The position numbers and the translations under genes are program-made. Shown piece after piece: positions 41,267-55,171 of a stretch of 64,000 bases of DNA. This stretch comes from Piromyces finnis (taxonomy: Eukaryota; Neocallimastigomycota; Neocallimastigomycetes; Neocallimastigales; Neocallimastigaceae). Under the pieces are notes generated by a model that saw only the letters and a program-made list of their open reading frames with translations, was not told the origin of the DNA and made no database searches. The stretch spans positions 527,531 through 591,530 of the forward strand of contig MCFH01000034.1 in NCBI GenBank assembly GCA_002104945.1. Reading direction: 5' to 3'. The number at the start of each line of letters is the position of its first letter. Position 1 is the first letter of the stretch.

Positions 41267-44200
41267 ATGTCAAGTGAAAAAATTTCTATCATTGAAGGTT
41301 CATTTATTTCTCCAGTAAACAATAGTTTATTGAGTAATAATAATAAAATAAGTGTAAATAATAATAAAAAAGTTAATGGAAATTTAGATAAGGAACCTTT
41401 AGTTATTCCAAGTTCATTTATTTCTTCATCAGGAAATCATGTTGAACTTAATCAAACGAATGGAATAAATAATTTAAATAGTGTTGATATAGTTAAAAGT
41501 ACAAAAAAAAATATAAAAATGAAAAATGATATTAAGAGAACAAAGCCTAAATTATTTAAAGGTAATAAAGTTACCAGAGTTTTAAATAAAGGATTTAATG
41601 ATTATCCAGATGAAAAATGCTGGGTTATTTTACAATCTATAAATCCAGAATTTGAAACAGCAAAACTACCAAAAGAAATAAAAGAATGTTACATTGGTAG
41701 ACATGAACGTAATTACATTCAAATTAAGTCTGATTTAATTAGTAGTCTTCATTGCAAATTATTTTATGTAAGAATTATATTATCATTGTAGTTTGTAAAA
41801 ATATTAGTATTATTATATTTAATGATAATATCGTTAATTAAAATGTATTTATAATAATAATATCATTATTATTAAATAATGTATATAAAGAAATATAAAG
41901 ATGTAAATAATCAAAATTCACCAATTGAGGTTTATATAACTGATACAAGGTATTATATATATATATATCAAAGTTAATTGATATAAGTGTTTGATGTTCA
42001 ACTTTTTTTTATAACAACATTAATTTATTATTTAATATTTAAAAAAAGTACAAATGGAACATTTGTTAACGGTCAGATAATTGGAAAAGGAAAAACAAAA
42101 CAATTATATCATGGACAGGAAATTGAGTTTATAATAAATAGTAAAAGAGGACATTCTCAAGGTGATTAATACATACTCTATTTTTTTTTTTTTTTTTAAT
42201 TATATTACTTAAATATGTCTATAATCATTTAATATTAATGTTTTAGCATATATTGTCATTATTCCTCGGGAAAATGAATTTAATGGAGAATATGAAAAAG
42301 TAATTAGATATATATAATTATAGTAACAAAAGTAAAATATATATTTTGCTAGAACATATAATAATATTCTTTATATACTTTTATATTTATGTTTATGCAC
42401 AATTAAAATAATATATTCTTTATATTCGAATATAAAGTCAATTGAAGAAGATTATCAAATTGGAGAACTTCTAGGATCGTATGTTATTAAAAATTATATA
42501 ATTTATAATAAAGGTTTTTGTATATTAAAAATAAATTCTTTTCTTTATCCTCCTTTTTAAAGTGGTAATTTTGCAGATGTTAGAAAGGGTATTCACAGAT
42601 ATAGATGTAAGTGTGTAGCAATTAAGATTCTAGAAAAACAGAAATTGATGTTGAAATCAAGTTCCAAAATGGTAATCAGTTTGGAAAGAGAAATTAATAT
42701 CTTAAAATCAATCAAACATGTAAGAAAATAGATTTCTTTATAAATTATTAAATAATGAATATAAACTAATTTTATATTTTTCTTTGTTTTTAATTATAAT
42801 TAATAATTAATAGAGAAATATTATTCAAATTTATGATGTTTATGAAGACGAAAAATATGTATACTTAGTATTGGAACTGTATGTGTTTAATTGAAATGTT
42901 CTAGTTATATTAAAAAACTATAAATAATTAAGTATTTTAAATATATTGAAATGTATTTTACTAACATAAATATTAAAATCAGTGTTGAAGGAGGTGAATT
43001 ATTTGATAGAATTAAGCAAAAATCACTTACTGAACCTCAAGCGAGAAAAGTAATGAAACAATTATTTGAAGCCTTGGAGGTTAGTATATATATAATAGTA
43101 TATATATAATATTAATAGCAATGATATTAATGATATTTTCTACCTTAAAATATATTGTTTATATAATCATAATCATTAGTATTTACATAATCAAGGAATT
43201 GCACATAGAGGTTAATATTTTTATCTTATAATAAAATTAAAGTTGTATACATACATATATATATATAGTAATTTATTTTATTAATTTATACGTTTATTTA
43301 AATGTTCTTAACTTTTAAAGATTTAAAACCAGAAAATATACTTCTTGATGATAATGAGGAATTTAAAATAAAGATATCTGATTTTGGTTTAGCTAGATTT
43401 GTTGATGAAAATTTTTATATGAGAACATTGTGTGGAACATTGACATATGCTGCACCAGAAGTTACAAATATAATGAAAAATAAAGAAGGAAAATATACAA
43501 TTGCAGTAGATATGTGGAGTTGTGGAGTTATTTTAGTATGATATAAATAATATATATAATTATTATAACATAAATGGAGTTTATTAATTCTTATTATATT
43601 AATTATTTCCTTTAAACATTGATTATAATATATAAATTTTTATATCTTCTATGATAGTTTGTTTGGTAATTATTGTTTAGAAATAATATTATTTTAAACT
43701 TTAATATACAATACCAAGTTTTTTAACAAATTTATGTTATATATATTAATAGTTTATGTGGTTACTTACCATTTAATGAAGGTCAACAATTAAAAAAGGA
43801 TACCATATTATTTAGATCACCTTATTGGGATAAAATTTCTGATGAAGGTATAATTAAAATATTAAAATATAATCTATTTTGTCATCTTAATCTTTTACTT
43901 AACATTATCTTTATTATAAATAGCAAAAGATCTTGTTAAAGGTTTATTAACAGTCGACCCAAGTAAACGCTTAACAGTAAGACAAGCACTTGAACACCCA
44001 TTCATTGTAAGTTCATTTTATTTTTAAAATATTAATTTAATCATTAATTTATCATTGATAACTTATATAATTAATATTGATAATCATTAAGGTTGAATCT
44101 GAAGATATGAAAAATCCAAGAAAAAGAATATTAGAAGAAGCAAGTCAAGATGTTTTAAGTCCTGGAGAAAGTACTTCAAGTCTTGTCATTAAATCATCAA

Positions 44201-44283
44201 AAAATTTTTCACCCTCTCGTTCATTAAGTAGTTTAAGTATAAATGAGGAGCCTTCAGCCAAACGTCATATGTCTAAAAAATAA
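41267..44283 (+). CDS. FHA-domain checkpoint kinase (Cds1/Chk2/Rad53-like), 14 exons
   Basis: Ser/Thr kinase of the DNA-damage and replication checkpoint family. Exons: 41267-41767, 41891-41949, 42049-42161, 42247-42299, 42438-42478, 42563-42719, 42814-42878, 42983-43079, 43180-43210, 43321-43535, 43658-43665 (8 nt), 43753-43847, 43924-44006, 44092-44283. They join in phase to 569 residues. FHA domain: YIGRHERNYIQI, SSLHCKLF, STNGTFVNGQ. Kinase: glycine loop GELLGSGNFADV, Lys in VAIKILEK, catalytic loop HRDLKPEN, DFG, APE, and the final GYLPFNEG...HPFI. One FHA domain plus kinase matches Cds1/Chk2 or Dun1 rather than two-FHA Rad53. The 130-residue N-terminus shows no SQ/TQ cluster, so activation by an ATM/ATR-type kinase may differ. 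The C-terminus is Ser-rich and basic. Confidence 0.94.
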
Positions 44284-44870
44284 TTTTTTTTCCAGATTTT
44301 TTTTTTATTAATAATTAAAAAAAAAAAAAAAAGTAATTACAACCATTATTATTACATTATTATTAGATGATGCTTCATTATTTAATTTATAAATTATTAT
44401 TGTTCATTAAATTATTCATTAAGATTTTTTAAACATTATTATTGCCTTTTAAAAATTTTACATCCTACATTAGTCTAATTATCTAACCCATAAGTATTAA
44501 GCTTTTCAAAAAAAAAAATTTTTTTTTTTGTGTATATAGATGATATTTATTATAGTAATTTAATAAATATAAGAATTTAATAAAATTTAATAAAATAAAA
44601 TAAAAAAAATAAACATTTAATTTCATTTTAAAATAATATTTTTATTAATGTTATTACAAATAGTACATTATTCAAGTGTTTAAATAAACCTCAGAATTAC
44701 TATAGTTTTATTGAAATTTTGTAGATAATCAATTTAATCGTTTTTAATACAGACAATTAAAAATTTTAAAAATAAAATTTAATTTTTTATGAATTAGAAT
44801 TTGAAATTCTTACATTTTCAACATAATATATTTAAATCCATATAATAATTATTAGTAATAAAAAATATAA
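44284..44870. other. Intergenic, no gene seen
   Basis: AT-rich spacer between two tandem plus-strand genes; presumably the kinase 3' UTR and the Bud13 promoter. Confidence 0.5.
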
Positions 44871-46289
44871 ATGTCATCAATAGCAGATTATATAGCGAAA
44901 AATTATTTGTCAGCAGATAAAAAGAAGAAGAAGAAGAAGGTTAAAAAGAAGGCTAATGCTAGTACAGTTATTCATGATGATGATGATACAACTTTTAAAA
45001 ATTCAATAGATGAATCAGATGAAGAAGAAAAAGAAAAAAAACGTTTATTAAAAGAATCATTAAAAAAAGAAAAAGAAGAAAAAGAAAAGATTGCAAGTAA
45101 ATTTAAAACCGCAAACGAAAGTTCATGGGTGACAGTTGATGAAGGTAGTAATGCATTTAATAATACAACAGAGAATCAATTATATGATAATGATAAATTA
45201 AATGATGATAATGACAGAGGAAGGACTATAGATAAAAATCAAGATTCTCTTAAAAAAAGGAAACGTGTGTATTCAGATGATGAACAATCAAGAAGTAGAA
45301 GTAGAAGTAGAAGTAATAGTAATAGTAGAAGCAGAAGCAGAGGTAGAAGTAGAACTCCAGTAAAAATGCGTAAACGTGTATATTCAGATGATGAATCATC
45401 AATAAGTAGAAGTAGGAGCAGGAGTAGAAGTTCAAGTCCAATACAAAAACGCAAACGTGTATATTCAGATGATGAATCATCAGTGAGTAGAAGTAGGAGT
45501 AGAAGTAAAAGTAGAAGTTCAAGTCCAATACAAAAACGCAAACGTGTATATTCAGATGATGAATCATCAGTGAGTAGAAGTAGGAGTAGAAGTAAAAGTA
45601 GAAGTCAAAGTCCTATTCAAAAGCGTAGCCATGAATATTCAGATGAAGAAGCAGATAAAAATAATAAAAATGTAAAAGATAAAACAGTAAGAATGTCTGA
45701 TGGTTCATTAGCAGGTTTACAAGCAGGTAAAGATTTAAAATTAGATGCTAAACGTAAGCAAAGAGCTCAACGAGAATTATTAGCAAGAATGACATCTGAA
45801 GAAAGTGGAAAGCATGCAAAAACAATTTACCGTGATAAATATGGGAAGAAAGTTGATCTCGCGGTTGAAAAAGCAAAAATGGCAGCAGAAGAAAGGAAAA
45901 AAGAAGCTGAAGCTGAAAAAGATATGGTATGGGGTAAGGGTTTAGTACAACAAAGAGAAAGAGAAGAATTAGTAAGAAAGTTAAGAAAAGAAAAAGACAG
46001 ATCATTTGCAGTTTATAAAGACGATAAAGAATTAAATGAAGAACAAATGGAAAAAGATAGATGGGGAGATCCAATGGCTAAATTAATTAAAAAGAAAAGC
46101 AAAAGTAAAACAATTCGTCCTAAATATAATGGTCCACCACCTCCACCAAATAGATTTAATATAGAACCAGGTTATCGTTGGGATGGTGTTGATCGTTCAA
46201 ATGGATTTGAAGAAAAATATTTCCAAATGAAAAACCAAAAAGAGTCTGTTAGTGAAGTTGCCTATAAATGGTCAACTGAAGATATGTAA
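44871..46289 (+). CDS. BUD13: Pre-mRNA splicing factor Bud13 (RES complex)
   Basis: Subunit of the retention and splicing (RES) complex with Snu17 and Pml1, acting in the spliceosome nucleus-wide. The frame is intronless, 472 residues. The start SIADYIAKNYLSADKKKKKK is the family N-terminus. The conserved C-terminal block has RDKYGKKVDL, WGDPMAKLIKK and the closing PPPPNRFNIEPGYRWDGVDR...EKYFQMKN, the part that binds Snu17. Between them are four tandem units of about 34 residues, RKRVYSDDESS followed by Ser-Arg repeats, resembling RS domains and probably phosphorylated. The units are also near-identical in DNA, indicating recent tandem duplication. Upstream of them is a Lys/Glu-rich stretch. 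Confidence 0.95.
   Translation: MSSIADYIAKNYLSADKKKKKKKVKKKANASTVIHDDDDTTFKNSIDESDEEEKEKKRLLKESLKKEKEEKEKIASKFKTANESSWVTVDEGSNAFNNTTENQLYDNDKLNDDNDRGRTIDKNQDSLKKRKRVYSDDEQSRSRSRSRSNSNSRSRSRGRSRTPVKMRKRVYSDDESSISRSRSRSRSSSPIQKRKRVYSDDESSVSRSRSRSKSRSSSPIQKRKRVYSDDESSVSRSRSRSKSRSQSPIQKRSHEYSDEEADKNNKNVKDKTVRMSDGSLAGLQAGKDLKLDAKRKQRAQRELLARMTSEESGKHAKTIYRDKYGKKVDLAVEKAKMAAEERKKEAEAEKDMVWGKGLVQQREREELVRKLRKEKDRSFAVYKDDKELNEEQMEKDRWGDPMAKLIKKKSKSKTIRPKYNGPPPPPNRFNIEPGYRWDGVDRSNGFEEKYFQMKNQKESVSEVAYKWSTEDM
45255..45640 (+). repeat. Tandem ~100-bp repeats in BUD13
   Basis: Four units coding RKRVYSDDE plus an RS run, with the two middle-to-last units near-identical at DNA level. A fifth degenerate unit (SHEYSDEEA) closes the array. 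Confidence 0.9.
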
Positions 46290-47213
46290 ATTTTTAAAAT
46301 TTTTAACAATAAAATAATAAAAAAAAAAAGGATAAATACTTGAAATAAGTAAAAATAAATAGTATTTTTTTTTTCGTTTTTTATATATTTTAATGTTTAT
46401 TATTATTATTATTGTTGTAGTTGTTGTTAACAAAATGTAATTATATAAATATTTTTGTGTAACAATCACAAAAGTAATTAAAAAAGGTTAGGGGTGAAAA
46501 AAAAAAGAATACATTATATAATCCTTAATAATTGCGGCGGTATTGAGATTGAATATCCATATTTATTATAATTTATTAATTAGATGTTACTTAATAGTAT
46601 GAATTTTAATAAATGAATATTCATTTATAATAAAAAAAAAGCATATCAAGAAAAATATTATGGTTATTACAATCATTGTTTTAAAAAACTTTATAGATGG
46701 ATTCTTATAAAAAAAATTAAGTTATAATTTTTTTGGTTTTTTTTTTAAAAAATTTTTTAAGTAAATAATAAATATTTAAATTTAATTAATTAAAATTTGA
46801 ATTATAAAAAAAAAAAAAAAGGTATTAATCTTTTATTATATATCTAACGATGTTAAACATTACAGTACTTTTAAAGTATAAACAATTTAAATTGTATACT
46901 TTTAAATTGATAATGATTTCTTTTTTATTATTATTATTATTTTATTTAATTAATCTTATTTTGATTTTTTAAATATATTTTAAATTTTACCAGTTAATCT
47001 CAAATAATATTGTTTATTTTTAAAATTTATAATTAATAAAGTTAAGTAGTTTGAAATTAAAAAAACAAAATCAATATTCGTTATTTAATTATTATTTTTT
47101 ATTTAAAAAGGTAAGAGGAAATTTTTTCAAGGAAAATTTAAAAAAGTTGCTTTATACATTCGTAATCTTTTTTTTTTTTAATGGATTATATATGAAGAGA
47201 TTAATAACTATAA
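46290..47213. other. Intergenic, no gene seen
   Basis: AT-rich spacer between Bud13 and the giant zinc-finger gene. No gene or structured RNA is recognisable. Confidence 0.5.
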
Positions 47214-50200
47214 ATGGATAATTATAATATATATGAATCAATAGATTCAAATAATAGTAATAATAATTACAATCAAAACTATAATAATACTAATTATAAC
47301 AACAATAATCAAAATTATAACAATAATCAAAATTATAACAGTAATAATAATAATTTTAATACTAATAGCAATGACAAAAATGTAAATAATAAAAATATTC
47401 AGAATAATAATAATAATCAAAATTTTAATAATCAGTATAACAATAACAATAATAATAACAACCAAAATACTAATACTAATAATGATAATTATAACAATCA
47501 AAATGTAAATAATATTAATAACAACAATATTCAAAATTATTATAATACAAACTATCCATATTATCCAAATAATTTAAAAAATGTTAATATTTCATTAAAT
47601 AAAATTGATTTATATGAAGACTATGAATATGAAAATCAAAATCAAAATCAACCAGGCCCCATAAATAATAGTAATTATACCCAATATAATACAATTGCAA
47701 ATGATAATCAATGTAATAACAATAATATGAATATACTTAATAATGATAATAATCAAAGAAATGATTTAAATAATGTTAATAATGGTTATAACAATAACTT
47801 GAATAATACATCTAATCCAAATAGTTGTGATATTAATCAAATGAATAATATTAATGCTGTGAATAATTCTAGTTCGAAAAGTATAGAAGAAAAAAATAAA
47901 AGAAGACCTTCTGAAATAAGCTTTAATACTACAAATAATTCAACAAATGACATTGATCGTCGTAGAAGAATTTATAGTTGTATTAGTAATCAAAAATCAA
48001 ATATTGGTAGTAGAAAATCAAGTCTAAGTACTGGTATAAATACTAGACGTAATACTATAAGTAGTACTAGTCGTAGTCATTCAAATAGTTTAAGCTATAA
48101 ATCACCTACTACTTATAATAATGAAAATGATTACAATAATAATAATAATGTGAATATGAATATTAAAAATCAAAACAATAATAATATACAAAGTAACAAT
48201 TTACAACAATTTAACTCAAAAAATGACATTAAAGATTACATTGAATTTCTGAATGATATTGTCGATAAATCACCAAATTCATTACAACAATTAGAGTTAA
48301 AAAAGTTAATTAAAAGTGCATGTCAATATATTGAACAATCCGCAGTATGTGATTATAATGAATATAATGATTATTTTAATGAACTTCAGAATAAGGCAAA
48401 CAAATATTTGAGAAATAAAATAAAATGTGATTTATGTAAATCTACGATACTTTTTATGGATTATGAATTCCATAGAAAAGAATGTCCAAAATGTTTGAAA
48501 ACTTGTCAATTCTGTAATAATTCTATTCATATTGATGAAATGAAGAATCATATGAATAAATGTGGGTTTAGATTATCAACTTGTCCCGATTGTTTTGGAA
48601 GATACTTAAATTCAGAAATGGATAAACACAGACAATCATGTGGAAAAAGAAAAATTACATGTCCTCATTGTAATGAAATATTTATATATAAAAATTTAGA
48701 AGATCATCAAAGAAAATGCAAACAAAAACCTGTATCCTGCCAATATTGTAATAATATATTTTCGAAAAATGATATAAAAAACCATATAAATGAGTGCTCA
48801 AAAAGAACAGTAATATGTAATAATTGCAAAAAACCATATTCGTGGAATGAAATTGAAGATCATAAACAAAAATGTGAATTTTTAAAAGTTCAATGCCCTT
48901 ATTGTTCTGAGTATCAAATAGCAAAATTTTTGTTAAAGCATGAAGAATGGTGCCCAAAAAGACCAGTTAAATGCCCTGATTGTGAAAAGTTGTTTAATCT
49001 TTCAGAAATGGGAAAACACCAAAAATGTTGTACTGAGTCAAAAAAAAAATGTCAATATTGTGGTATATCCATATTACTTAAAAATGAAGAAACTCACTAT
49101 AATGAGTGTCCAAAAAAACTAGTTGAATGTAGGCATTGTTATGGCAAATTCCTTCAAGGTCACTTAAAGAATCACGAAAATGAATGTAGTGGTAAAAAAG
49201 TAAAATGCCCATATTGTAATAATTTTTATACAATGAAAAATATGGAAAATCACAAAAATTGGTGTACAGATAGACCTATTGAATGTAGATATTGTAGAAA
49301 AATAACACCTAGATCTCATATTGAAAAACATGAAAAAAAATGTAAGCTACAACAGAAGAAGTGTCCATTCTGTGAAAATGTATTTTCTTATGAAAATATT
49401 GATAATCACAAGGAAGTATGTGATCAACGTCCAGTAAAATGTTTATATTGTCATTTAATGTTTAAAAATGGTTATATTGATCAACACACAGAAACTTGCG
49501 AATTAAGAAAGACAAAATGTCCATATTGTAAAACAGAGCATTATCAAAAGAATATGGAAAAGCATAAAAAAGATTGCCCTCAAAAGCCCGTAGAATGTTT
49601 AAATTGTCATGAATTAATGAAAAATGAAAATTATAAAAGTCATACTGAGAAATGTAATGAAAGAAAAGTAGAATGTGAATATTGTTCAGAATTATTTCCT
49701 TACAGATTACTAGATGATCATAAAGAAAGCTGTTTTTATAAGCCAAAGCCATGTATATATTGTAATGCTGAAATATCATCAAATAATATGAATAACCATA
49801 TTCAAAATGAATGTTCTAAACGTAAAGTAAAATGTGAAAATTGTAATCAATCAATGACTGCATTGCAACTGAAAGCCCATAATGGACAATGTGAATTTAG
49901 AAAGACTTCATGTCCTTATTGTCATTCACAAATAAGAAATAACTTATTAGATGTACATAAAATAAATGAATGTCCAAATAGACCAACCCCATGTCAATAT
50001 TGCAATAAAATATTTAAATATTATAAATTAGATAGTCACATCTCCAAGTGCCCATTAAGACCAAAGGAAACCGAAAGATTTATATACAATAATGAGCCGA
50101 TGGGATATTACAATGACAGAGAAGTATATAATGAACTAAATATGAATAATAAAAACAATCCTTATTTTGGAAATAATAGAAATATGTATTCACCATATAA

Positions 50201-53200
50201 TAATGATCCTCGAGTAAATAATAATCAATATTCATACTATAATAATAAAACTTTCGAAGATATCAATCCAGGTACTTCAAGAAATATCAATTTTTCCGAA
50301 CCAGGTTATAATGGTAATATCCCAAAAAATATCAATTTCTCTGAACCAAATTATAATACTAATTTGAATAATGCCAATCCAATCGATTCAAGAAACGTCA
50401 ATTTTTCTGAAACAAATATCGAGAATAGTAATCCTGAATTAGATCCGAACTATAATAATAGAAACATAAGTGATGAAAATACAAGAGAATTACTTACAAA
50501 TAATTTCAATGACTTATTAACTAATATTTTTGAAAAGTCTCTTGCGAAGTTCATGCCAAAAAAAGATGAACAAGAAAATGAGAATAGTAATGATAAAAAC
50601 AGTGAAAATACTAAAGAATCAAATAATTCTTCTAACTCAAGCAGTGATGAATCTGTGAATAAGAAGAATGATAACGATATTAAGAATGTTACATTAAAAT
50701 CAAAAACAAAAATTGAAAAGAAGTCAAATAATCATAATGAAGAAAATATTAAATCAATATCAAAAAAGAAAACTAAAATAACTACTTATAAAGTCAGTGA
50801 TGATTCATCTAGCTCGGAAAATGAAAATAGCGATAGTGATAATGATATTGAAAGTAATAGCGATAGTGATAGTGATACTGAAAGTTACAGTAATATAGAA
50901 AGTGATGATGAAATTGAAAGTGATAGTAGTTTTGGTAGTTCTATTAGTGATTCTAGCAGTACAAGTAGTAATAGTTCATATTTTAGTTCAGAAAGACGAG
51001 GTCGTTCTAGGGAGAAAAAAATTTTTAGAAGAAATAATAAAAAAGATGATTTCTCTGGTAAAGAAAATTATAAAAATAAAATGAAAACAAAAAAAAGAAT
51101 CAATTTTGATGAACAATTATCTTCTGAAAGCGATACAGTAATTAGTGAAGAGTCTATAACAAAGACTAAAATATTAATTAAAAATGTAAGTCCAAGTAAA
51201 AAAGGTAGTGATGAAAAGAAATATACATCAAAATCAAAATCAAAACTAAATGATCAATTGAAAGAAAAAGAAAGATCAAAATTCAGAGGTAAACATTTTT
51301 CAAAAGAAAGATCTAAATCTAAAAATAAACATATTTCAAGAGAAAGATCTAAATCTATAGACAATTATATTCCAAATGAAAGATCTAGATCTTTGAGAGA
51401 AACGACAATTGAAAGGTCAAAATCTAGAGAAAGAAAGATAATAGAAAATTCAGAAAATAAAAATGTTAAGACAATAGAAAAAGTTAATAAAAAACATTTA
51501 ACAAAAAGATCCAATTCTACGTCTAGATCTAGATCAAAATCAGGTCAAACAAAAACTAATGAATCTCATAAAAAAAGGTATTCCAATAATAAATCAAAAT
51601 CTAGATCAAAATCAGCATCAAGAGTCATAAAAGAAAAAATATATTCTAGAGAAACTTCAATATCAAGGTCTAGGTCAAGATCAAAACCAAGAGTAATTAA
51701 AGAAAAAGTATATTCAAAGGAAACTTCAAGGTCAAAGTCTAGGTCAAGATCAAAACCAAGAGTAATTAAAGAAAAAATATATTCAAAGGAAACTTCAAGA
51801 TCAAGGTCTAGGTCAAGATCAAAACCAAGAGTAATTAAAGAAAAAATATATTCAAAGGAAACTTCAAGATCAAGGTCTAGGTCAAGATCTAAATCAAAGG
51901 AATTAAAAAGAAAAACTAAAGATAAAAAATTTTATAGAGAAAATTCAAAGTCAAGATCCAGATCTATATATGGACCAAAAGAATTAAATAAAAGAACAAT
52001 TTCAAAATCAAGGTCTAGATCTAAATCACGTAATAGAGAAACCATATTTTATGAAAAGGAGAAGTCAAAATCTCAATCAAGACACAAAAATTATGATGAT
52101 ATATCATATTCAACAAGCAGTAGTGAATTAATATCAAGTGATATTTCATACACAGATAAAACTAAAAGGGTATATAATGAAAGGGGAAGATCTAGAATCA
52201 AAGGAAATGAAATTATAGATGAGAATGACAAAACGACTAAAACTCTTAAATTTAATTATTTAAATTTACCAATGAAACATCACACTAAAAAATCTCAAAC
52301 AATTATAAAAAATGATTTTAGTTCTAGTATAGAGAGTTTAAATAATAATGAACCAATAAGATTATCGAAAAATAATAAACTTGATTCAATAACCACCAGT
52401 ACTTCTAATGAAACAATAAATGAAAAAGAAAAATTAAGATCAAAGCCAAAACCAAAAATAAATGAAAAAGACGTAAGTATTAAGGTGAATAAGGATTCTG
52501 ATGATAATAATAATTGTATTAATAAAGGAGCCAATATAAATGACAATGAACCTGAAATTATTGATAAGCATTTATCCTATGAACAGTATCTTAATAGAAG
52601 GTTGATTGAAATTGATGACAAATCAAGAAATGATAAAAAAGATATATTTAAAAAATTATTTGAACAAGAAAAAGAAATTGAATTATTAAAAAGTTCAATC
52701 AATAATTTAAAACAAAAGAAGGATACAGAAGAAAAAGATGATCAACCAGTTAAAATAAATGAATCTGACTCTAAAAATATAGATAATATTAATCAGAAAT
52801 GTACTAGAGAGTTTTTAACTAAAAAAAATAAAGATACTAATTTTATAAGATGTGAATCTCCAGATAATAAAAGTTTAATTTTCACTATTTCAAATAACAA
52901 TATAATTAATTTAAGAAAAAATTCAAAAATGAAAAATAAAAGTAGTTCCAGTGACAGTTTAAATTATGATAACTACAATTTTAATGATAAAATTATTTAT
53001 GATGATCAATACGATTCATTAACAAGTTATGATATGTATCCAGAAATTGATATCATTAATAAACAAAAGAGAAAAAATAAGGGCAGTAAAGATAATAGTA
53101 ATAATAACTTAAAAAGCACTGATAGCAAAGAATCTATTCAGATAAGTAGTAATGATAGGAATAGATATAACGATGGTTTTAATGAAAAAGAAAATAATAT

Positions 53201-55140
53201 AAATAATAATAATGAGTTTATTAAAAATAAAAAATATAATGATAATAATGCAAATCATAGTAAGCGTTCTAGTAATAGAAATAGTAACAATAACATAAGT
53301 AATATAAATATTTATAATGGTGATAGTAATAAGTCAAATAATCATTATAATCATAATCATCATGCAAATAAATATTATGAAAGAAAATATAAAACAGAAA
53401 CTAAAAATAATGAAAATGCTGAATCACCTAACTCAGATAATAATAAGAACCCGCTAAAGCATAATCCTAAAATAGAACCTACAAACTCAGAAGATTTCAA
53501 AAACACTGAAAAAAGAAACTCATCATCAGATTCATTGGATAAAAAAAGTAAAGAAGAAGTTATTAAAGAATTAGTGAATAAATATTTTATGGAATTAGTA
53601 ACTAGGACTAATAATAAAAATAAGAGTAAAAAAATTAAATTAATTAATAATGATAACAATAATATATCATTTAAGATGCCAAATAATTATGAAATAGATT
53701 TAGATTCTTTAAAAATATTAAATAAAAAACTTGAAAAAATGAATAATGAAAAAAATACGAAAAAGAATCAAAATCAAAATGACACAGGAAGTTCTTCTAA
53801 TAATGAAAAGCCACATAAAAGAGAAGAAAGTTCAGAGGGAAATTCAAGTAATTCCTCAAGAAATATAAAAAAGTTTAATTATGATGATTTAAAAGATAAT
53901 GATAAAAGTATTAAAAAGTCAACATCCTCAAGTTCACTAAAGACTAGCAGCGATGACTATGAATATTATTTGATAAACAAAAATAATAATAATATATCAT
54001 TTAAAATTCCAGAAAGAAAAAATGAAAGTAGAAAAATAAATAATAATGAAAAACCAGAATCTAATAGTAATAACGATTATAGTAGCGATAAAAAAACAGA
54101 TTCTAATTCTAATAGTAATAATGATAAAAAAAATAAGAAAAGTCATCATTCAAAACCAAAAAAACATAAGAAAAGATTTCACAAAATCATAGGATATATT
54201 ACCGATGATATGAGCTATAGTGATTCTTTCTCTTACTCTTCAAGTACTTCAGATTCAAATGGAAAGCATCATAGACATAAGTATGGTAAAGGAAAAGAGA
54301 AAAAGTTAAATGAAGATAGTGAAAAATCAAATGATGAAAATGATAAGCATAAACGAGAAAGAAGTTTTAATACTTTTTATATAAATAATAGCACCTATCA
54401 AAACCAAACTACAGATAGCAAAAAAGATAAAAAAAATAAATCTGATAATAAAAAAAAAAGCTCAAAGGACAAAAAAAAGCCAGAGGATGATAAAGAAAAA
54501 GCATTTGGTAAAGAAAAAAAAAAAAAAAAAAAAGATTCACCACCACTAGAAGATTCAGATAGTAATGATGAATTAAAAAATAGTAAACCCAAAAAATCAA
54601 ATCCAAAAAAATGTAAATCCCCTCCTGATGATACCAAATCATTGGGAGGGGGTAAAACAAATGAATCAAGTAACTCAAGTGATGGTGATATATCACCTGA
54701 AAATGAGGAACTTGAGTCAAACAAAGATATCATATCAAATAGTAAAGATAGTAATGGTGAAAATGATAATAATGATAATGATGATAGTAATAATAATGAC
54801 GAAAGTGATGAAGATAGTAACAATGACAATAATGAAGAAAGTGAAGATAATAACAATAACAGTAATGATGAAAAAAGTGATGAAGGTGATAATGGTAAAG
54901 GTAATAGCGGAATGGGAAACAATGGTAGAAGTAATAATGATGGAAGCAATGGTAAAAAAAAGGCTGGTAATAACGATAATGGTAATAGTGGTAATAATGG
55001 TGAAAGAAGTGGTAGTGGTAATGGTAATCGAGGTGGTGGCAATGGTAGTAGTAATAGTAATGGCGGTGGTAGTGGTAGTGGTAGTGGTAGTGGTGGAGGT
55101 GGTGGAGGTAGTGGAGGTGGAGGTGGTTCATCTCAACAAC

Positions 55141-55171
<31 letters not shown>

